This document shows positions 59,431 to 64,000 of a stretch of DNA of 64,000 bases, in pieces (the stretch's first letter is position 1; the number at the start of each line of letters is the position of its first letter). Both the position numbers and the translations under genes were made by a program. The DNA is from Pseudomonas caspiana (GTDB lineage Bacteria > Pseudomonadota > Gammaproteobacteria > Pseudomonadales > Pseudomonadaceae): contig NZ_LOHF01000021.1 of assembly GCF_002158995.1 (NCBI RefSeq), forward strand, positions 1 to 64,000. The letters are read 5' to 3'. The notes beneath the pieces are model-generated. The model did not search any database. It had not been told where the DNA came from and saw only the letters and a program-made list of their open reading frames with translations.

Positions 59431-61038
59431 ATGACCTTGAGCACTTCGTTAAACCTTGTCACCGGCGTTCGACTGGCTTTGCTCTTCGTCGCCGTAACCC
59501 TCGCTGGATGCGGCGATCAGGCCAACGCGCCGAGCGCTAAAACCAACGCCAGCCCGGTGGCGGGCGGCATTCTCAAAGTCGCGCTGGACGGCGACCCCAA
59601 TTGCATTGATCCGCAGCAGGCAGGTAACAACACCGCATTGAACGTGGGCCGGCAGGTGGTCGATTCACTGACCGATCAGGACCCGAAAACCGGCGAGATC
59701 GTGCCCTGGCTGGCGAGTCGCTGGGAAGTCGATGCCCAATCACGACGTTTCACCTTTCACCTGCGCGAAGGCATCAAGTTCAGTGACGGCAGCGCGCTGA
59801 ACGCCGCGTCGGTGAAGGCCAACTTCGAAAATATTGTGGCGCTGGGAGCGCGCTCGGTACTGGGTTCGACCTATCTGACAGGCCTGAAAAGCATCGAGAC
59901 GCCGGACCAGAATACGGTGGTTATCGAGTTCGGCCAGTCCAATGCGCAGTTCCTTCAAGCCACCTCTACCATGAGCCTTGGTCTGCTGGCGGCGTCGACA
60001 CTGGCGCTACCAACGGCTGATCGTTGCCAGGGCAATCTGATCGGCAGTGGACCATTTGTGATCAAATCTTTCGTGCATAACCAGAAGGTAGTGCTGACGC
60101 GTCACGAGGCGTATTCCGGGGAATCGTCATTGGCGACGCACAAAGGCAAAGCCTGGCTGGACGGCATCGAGTTCGTCATCGTGCCGGAGTCCGGCGTACG
60201 TCTGGGCAGCCTGCTCTCGGGGCAGATCGACGTTGATACCGCAGTGGTGCCACAGAACGAAGCCGTGCTGGAAGCTCAAGGCGTGCCCTTACTGACCCGG
60301 GCCAATCCTGGCGTGGTTTACAACCTGACACCTGACGAAACCGACCCCTTGTACAGCGACGTCAAGGTCCGTCAGGCATTGATCAAAGCCATTGATCGCG
60401 AGCAATTGCGCAGCATCATTTCCCGCTATCAAAAACCGGCTACGGCTTTGCTCGCCAGCAGCACGCCGTTCTACCGCGATTTTTCCTCGTTGCTGACTTA
60501 CGACCCGAATGGCGCGAAACAGCTGCTGGATGAGGCGGGCTGGAAGGTGGGCGCTGACGATATCCGCGTTCGAGAAGGCAAGCGTCTGGCGCTGCAACTC
60601 AGTTACTGGCAGAACGCGCCGATTCTGGAGTTGGTGCAGCAGCAATTGCGTCAGGTAGGCGTGGAGTTGCGTCTGAACAAATCCACCATCAGTCAAATTG
60701 CCGCATTGCAGGCCAGCGGCGACATGCACCTGACGTTCTTCAACCTGACCCGCTCCGATCCGGACGTGGTGCGTACCGTTTACGAGGTCAACGGCCGTAA
60801 CTACAACCGTCGTCAGCCAGCACAGGTGGATCAGATTCTGCAGCAGGCCGCAGCCACGCTGGACAACGCCCAACGCCAGAAACTGACTGATCAGGCCAGC
60901 GAGATCCTCTTGCGTGAAGGCCACGCGATTCCCCTGATCGAATTGTCCTCGGTACTGGCCCATGGCAAACAAGTGAAAGGGCTGCACTACGAAGCGTCAT
61001 CGCGACTGCAGTTTTTTGATACGTGGTTGCAGCGGTAG
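59431..61038 (+). CDS. Dipeptide-type ABC substrate-binding lipoprotein, paralogue 2
   Basis: About 535 residues from the ATG at 59431 (a TTG at 59422 is open). Lipoprotein signal with LFVAVTLAGC (Cys about 26). The core includes SLTDQDPKTGEIVPWLASRW and FTFHLREGIKFSDGS, close to the protein at 51328-52959, so the two transporters arose by duplication. A REP hairpin lies between it and its permease genes, yet they run in the same direction with matching family order. Confidence 0.94.
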   Translation: MTLSTSLNLVTGVRLALLFVAVTLAGCGDQANAPSAKTNASPVAGGILKVALDGDPNCIDPQQAGNNTALNVGRQVVDSLTDQDPKTGEIVPWLASRWEVDAQSRRFTFHLREGIKFSDGSALNAASVKANFENIVALGARSVLGSTYLTGLKSIETPDQNTVVIEFGQSNAQFLQATSTMSLGLLAASTLALPTADRCQGNLIGSGPFVIKSFVHNQKVVLTRHEAYSGESSLATHKGKAWLDGIEFVIVPESGVRLGSLLSGQIDVDTAVVPQNEAVLEAQGVPLLTRANPGVVYNLTPDETDPLYSDVKVRQALIKAIDREQLRSIISRYQKPATALLASSTPFYRDFSSLLTYDPNGAKQLLDEAGWKVGADDIRVREGKRLALQLSYWQNAPILELVQQQLRQVGVELRLNKSTISQIAALQASGDMHLTFFNLTRSDPDVVRTVYEVNGRNYNRRQPAQVDQILQQAAATLDNAQRQKLTDQASEILLREGHAIPLIELSSVLAHGKQVKGLHYEASSRLQFFDTWLQR

Positions 61039-61058
61039 AGAAACAGTAGCCACGGACC

Positions 61059-61132
61059 TGTAGGAACTGCCGAAGGCTGCGATTCGCGCAGCGTCAGAAC
61101 GAATGCTTTCGCAGCCTTCGGCAGCTCCTACA
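61059..61132. repeat. REP-type paired hairpin inside an ABC operon
   Basis: Arms TGTAGGAACTGCCGAAGGCTGCGA and TTCGCAGCCTTCGGCAGCTCC lie between the binding-protein and permease genes. An intra-operon position can lower expression of the permeases relative to the binding protein. Confidence 0.85.
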
Positions 61133-61164
61133 GATGGACCCGCTCAACCTCAATGGGAACAACC

Positions 61165-62172
61165 ATGAGCAACAGTTTACTGACCACCCCCGGCAATGAA
61201 GTCGCGACCCACTTTCCGCTCAGGCAGGCATCGATTTATCTGCTCAGCCGTATCGGCCAGGCGCTGCTGGTGCTGTGGGCGGCGTTCAGCGTGTCATTTG
61301 TGATTCTGTACGCGTTACCCAGCGACCCGGTGAGCATCATGCTCAACCAGCAGGGTGAACCTACGGCGGTGGACCAGGTGCAAATCGACGAATTGCGCGC
61401 CGAATACCATCTGGATCAACCGTTACCCGTTCAATACGGCATTGCCTTGTGGAAGGCAGTGCATCTGGATTTCGGCAGTTCGATACAGAGCGGTGAGCCG
61501 GTGGTTCAGTCGTTGGCCCAGGCACTGCCTGCCACTGCAGCATTGACATTTCTGGCGCTGGGGATTGCTTTGCTGGCGGGTATTGCGCTGGCGCTGACCG
61601 CCAATCTGGTCAAGCGTGACGGGTTGCGTAATGCACTGCTGGGCATCCCGTCGGTGGCAGTGTCGTTGCCGACTTTCTGGATCGGATTGCTCCTGCTGCA
61701 GGGCTTTTCATTTTCGTGGCACTGGTTCCCGGCCATGGGCAATCAGGGCTTCAGCGCCTTGGTGTTGCCTGCGCTGACCCTGGCAATTCCGACTGCCGCA
61801 GTCATTGCCCAGGTGCTGACTCGCTCGTTACAGGCGGTGCGTGCGCAGCCTTTTGTCGAAGTGTTGATCGCCAAGGGTCTCAGCCCACGCCGGTTGTTGT
61901 TCGTGCATTTGCTGCATAACGCGGCCATTCCGTTGCTGAGTCTGTCCGGGGTCATCGTTGGCAATCTGCTGGCCGGTTCAGTGGTCACCGAAACCGTATT
62001 CTCCCGCGAAGGCGTCGGCCGACTGGCCCAGGGCGCCGTCAGCGGTCAAGACATTCCGCTGGTGCAGGGTGTGGTGGTGCTGGCGGCGTTGATCTTCATC
62101 AGCGTCAACCTGTTGGTGGATTTGCTGTACCCGCTGCTTGATCCCCGTATCCATGGAGGGACCGGCAAATGA
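61165..62172 (+). CDS. Dipeptide-type ABC permease (DppB family), paralogue 2
   Basis: About 335 residues from the ATG at 61165 (GGGA 6 nt upstream; an ATG at 61153 is also open). Six helices; LLVLWAAFSVSFVILYALPSD in helix one; DFGSSIQSGEPVVQSL; EAA loop AKGLSPRRLLFVHLLHNAAIP; end VDLLYPLLDPRI. It is the counterpart of 50381-51331. The stop overlaps the next permease start by 4 nt. Confidence 0.94.
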   Translation: MSNSLLTTPGNEVATHFPLRQASIYLLSRIGQALLVLWAAFSVSFVILYALPSDPVSIMLNQQGEPTAVDQVQIDELRAEYHLDQPLPVQYGIALWKAVHLDFGSSIQSGEPVVQSLAQALPATAALTFLALGIALLAGIALALTANLVKRDGLRNALLGIPSVAVSLPTFWIGLLLLQGFSFSWHWFPAMGNQGFSALVLPALTLAIPTAAVIAQVLTRSLQAVRAQPFVEVLIAKGLSPRRLLFVHLLHNAAIPLLSLSGVIVGNLLAGSVVTETVFSREGVGRLAQGAVSGQDIPLVQGVVVLAALIFISVNLLVDLLYPLLDPRIHGGTGK

Positions 62173-63065
62173 CCCGCGTACTGAATAACGACCTGGCGCT
62201 GGATAGCCTCGCCAGTGCACCGCTCAGCAAGCCGCACTGGAGCCGCGCACTCACTGCCTTGCTACGCAGCAGACCGTTGCTGCCATTGGGGGTTGCCGTG
62301 CTGCTGACAGTGCTGGCGTGGTCATTGTGGCCGAGTGCGTTCAGCCACTATGACCCGTTGCTGGGTGTGCCCACTGAAGCGCTGCAAAGCCCTGGTCCCC
62401 GACACTGGTTTGGCACTGATCAATTGGGCCGCGACCTGTACAGCCGAGCGGTGCATGGCTCTGCGATTTCGTTGCAGGCTACCGCGCTGGCGGTGGCGAT
62501 CGCCTTGCTGGCAGGCATTCTCCTCGGGGTCATCGCCGGCTACTTCGGTGGTCTGGTGGATGCGTTTCTGATGCGCGTGGTGGAAGTGCTGATGGCAATT
62601 CCTTCTCTGCTGCTGGCCATGGCGATCATTACCGTATTGGGCTTTGGCACTCTGAATATCGCCTTGGCGGTGGGATTGTCGTCAGTGGCAACCTTCGCCC
62701 GACTGGTGCGTGGCGAAGTCTTGCGTTGGCGCACCTCAGTGTTCGTTGAAGCGGCAGTTTCCTGTGGGGTGGGGCCATGGACGATCATTCGTCGGCATAT
62801 CCTGGTGCATGCTGCCGGGCCGGTGCTGGCCCTCGCGGCACTGGAGTTCGGCAGCGCGGTACTGGCTGTTTCGGCCTTGAGCTTTCTGGGTTTTGGCGCG
62901 CCGCCACCGCAACCGGAATGGGGGCTGTTGATTTCCGAGGGGCGCAACTACATGGTCGCCGCGTGGTGGTACACGACTTTGCCGGGGCTGGTGGTTGCGT
63001 CGGTGGTACTGGCTGCCAATCAACTCGCCCGCGCAGTGCAGGATTTACAGGGAAACAAATCATGA
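62169..63065 (+). CDS. Dipeptide-type ABC permease (DppC family), paralogue 2
   Basis: A 298-residue protein with the DppC marker RHWFGTDQLGRDLYSRAVHG near residue 80 and an EAA loop (EAAVSCGVGPWTIIRRHIL). The end PEWGLLISEGRNYMVAAWW is family-typical. It is the counterpart of 49459-50376. The stop overlaps the ATPase ATG by 4 nt. Confidence 0.94.
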   Translation: MTRVLNNDLALDSLASAPLSKPHWSRALTALLRSRPLLPLGVAVLLTVLAWSLWPSAFSHYDPLLGVPTEALQSPGPRHWFGTDQLGRDLYSRAVHGSAISLQATALAVAIALLAGILLGVIAGYFGGLVDAFLMRVVEVLMAIPSLLLAMAIITVLGFGTLNIALAVGLSSVATFARLVRGEVLRWRTSVFVEAAVSCGVGPWTIIRRHILVHAAGPVLALAALEFGSAVLAVSALSFLGFGAPPPQPEWGLLISEGRNYMVAAWWYTTLPGLVVASVVLAANQLARAVQDLQGNKS

Positions 63066-64000
63066 GCACCGCGACTGCAGTTTTACAGGTCAGCGACCTG
63101 AGTATCGGCTATCAGACCCGAGAGGGCCGGGTGGATGGCGTCAGCCAAATCAACTTCGCCCTGTACCCTGGCGAGATTCTGGCCGTGGTGGGTGAGTCCG
63201 GCTCTGGCAAGTCCACCACTGCATCGGCACTGGTCGGTCTGCTGGCGGGCAATGCCCGGATTGAGTCCGGGAGTATTTTGTTTAACGGTACAGAACAAGT
63301 CGCCGCCAGCGAACGGCAATGGCGCAATGTGCGCGGCAATGTATTGGGCTTTGTTCCGCAGGACCCCGGCCTGTCTCTGGACCCGGTCAAACGCATCGGC
63401 GCCCAGTTGCAGGAAGCCATGACCATTCACGGTGTGCCCAAGGCCGCCGCCAGATTACGCACCGTACGCTTGCTGGATGAAGTCGGCCTGAAAAACGTCG
63501 AGCGGGTACAGCGCAGCTTCCCGCATCAATTGTCCGGTGGCATGCGCCAGCGGGTGTTGATCGCGATGGCCTTGGCGAATAATCCGGCGCTGATCATTGC
63601 CGACGAACCTACAAGCGCGCTGGACGTCGGCGTGCAGCGGCAGATTCTTGATCGTTTGCAGGCTCTGGCCCGGGAGCGCGGCACCGCGGTGCTGTTGATT
63701 ACCCATGATCTGGGCGTCGCGCTGGATCGGGCTGATCGTGTTCTGGTCATGTACCGTGGACGTGTTGTTGAAAGCGGTGATACCCGGCAGATGTTCCAGC
63801 GACCGCAGCATGCTTATACCCGCGAACTGTTGAAAACCGTGCCGGCGCTGTCGGCGGCGGCTCATCCAGTGGTGCCCGAACGCCGTAGTCCGGCCTTCGA
63901 AAACGAGCGGCCATTGTTGGTGGTCGAACGACTGGGCAAGGACTTTTCCAGTTGGCGCAATCCGGGTTTGCCTGCCGTGGACGATGTGTCTTTCACGCTG
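63062..64000 (+). CDS. Dipeptide-type ABC tandem ATPase, cut by window end
   Basis: The N-terminal 313 codons are present, with no stop before the window end. The first ATPase domain is complete: GESGSGKST, LSGGMRQRVLIAMALANNP and IADEPTSALD. The second begins (VVERLGKDFSSW). By comparison with 47822-49462, about 230 residues are missing. Its start overlaps the permease stop by 4 nt. It completes the second transporter. Confidence 0.93.
   Translation, partial: MSTATAVLQVSDLSIGYQTREGRVDGVSQINFALYPGEILAVVGESGSGKSTTASALVGLLAGNARIESGSILFNGTEQVAASERQWRNVRGNVLGFVPQDPGLSLDPVKRIGAQLQEAMTIHGVPKAAARLRTVRLLDEVGLKNVERVQRSFPHQLSGGMRQRVLIAMALANNPALIIADEPTSALDVGVQRQILDRLQALARERGTAVLLITHDLGVALDRADRVLVMYRGRVVESGDTRQMFQRPQHAYTRELLKTVPALSAAAHPVVPERRSPAFENERPLLVVERLGKDFSSWRNPGLPAVDDVSFTL

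Noticed and set aside
3245..61132. CRISPR-like repeats
   Set aside because: The repeated sequences are isolated inverted pairs (REP hairpins) without regularly spaced direct repeats or cas genes.

Overview
The window looks like a Pseudomonas chromosome segment, species not resolved. Three things point to this genus: an OprD-type porin, a membrane PQQ glucose dehydrogenase, and several intergenic REP-like hairpins of the two types common in the P. fluorescens/P. syringae groups (GTAGGAGCTGCCGAAGGCTGCGA and GGGAGCCGGGCTTGCCCGCGA). No rRNA, tRNA, intact insertion sequence or CRISPR array was seen.

Layout. 0-3 kb: a minus-strand siderophore/iron-type ABC importer with a candidate Fur site. 3.4-7.5 kb: a chemoreceptor with an extra C-terminal domain, a Cache-GGDEF diguanylate cyclase and a Nudix hydrolase. 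8-12.4 kb: a complete TRAP transporter (small permease, large permease, binding protein) and an OprD-family porin. 12.5-23.2 kb: a seven-gene minus-strand exopolysaccharide operon. It is read wecB, BcsB-like, nfrB, nfrA, AlgF-like, AlgJ/AlgX-like, YbcH/DUF4434-like. It resembles the E. coli NfrAB/WecB/YbcH N4-glycan-receptor pathway, in which a c-di-GMP-responsive synthase uses UDP-ManNAc. Here it also carries a BcsB-like periplasmic protein and an alginate-type O-acetylation pair, with no MBOAT acetyl-carrier gene in the operon.

24-40.8 kb: a two-partner-secretion/contact-dependent inhibition locus. CdiB and a 2181-residue CdiA with its immunity gene are followed by about 8.5 kb of AT-richer sequence. 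That stretch is packed with displaced toxin C-termini, immunity genes and two further CdiA pretoxin tails, many of them frameshifted. Short palindromic elements of about 85 bp lie just downstream of immunity genes, and a recurrent GGTCCAAAAG junction (protein G/D-P-K-x-TGG) starts several toxin modules. This is a visible record of cassette accretion and decay.

41.4-47.7 kb: glucose dehydrogenase (gcd), a Tlc/MFS-like transporter paired with a Tat-exported aldo/keto reductase, and a methyltransferase with a signal peptide. 47.8-64 kb: a nutrient-scavenging region. Two paralogous dipeptide-type ABC importers point away from each other (47.8-53.0 kb minus; 59.4-64 kb plus, its last gene cut by the window end). 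They flank a class II aldolase, a sulfonate-type binding protein, a TonB-dependent receptor and an LLM flavin monooxygenase. The mixture suggests uptake and oxidative cleavage of an organosulfur or similar compound, but the substrate is inference.

Start codons were moved inside the longest open frame where a Shine-Dalgarno sequence or signal peptide supported a downstream start.
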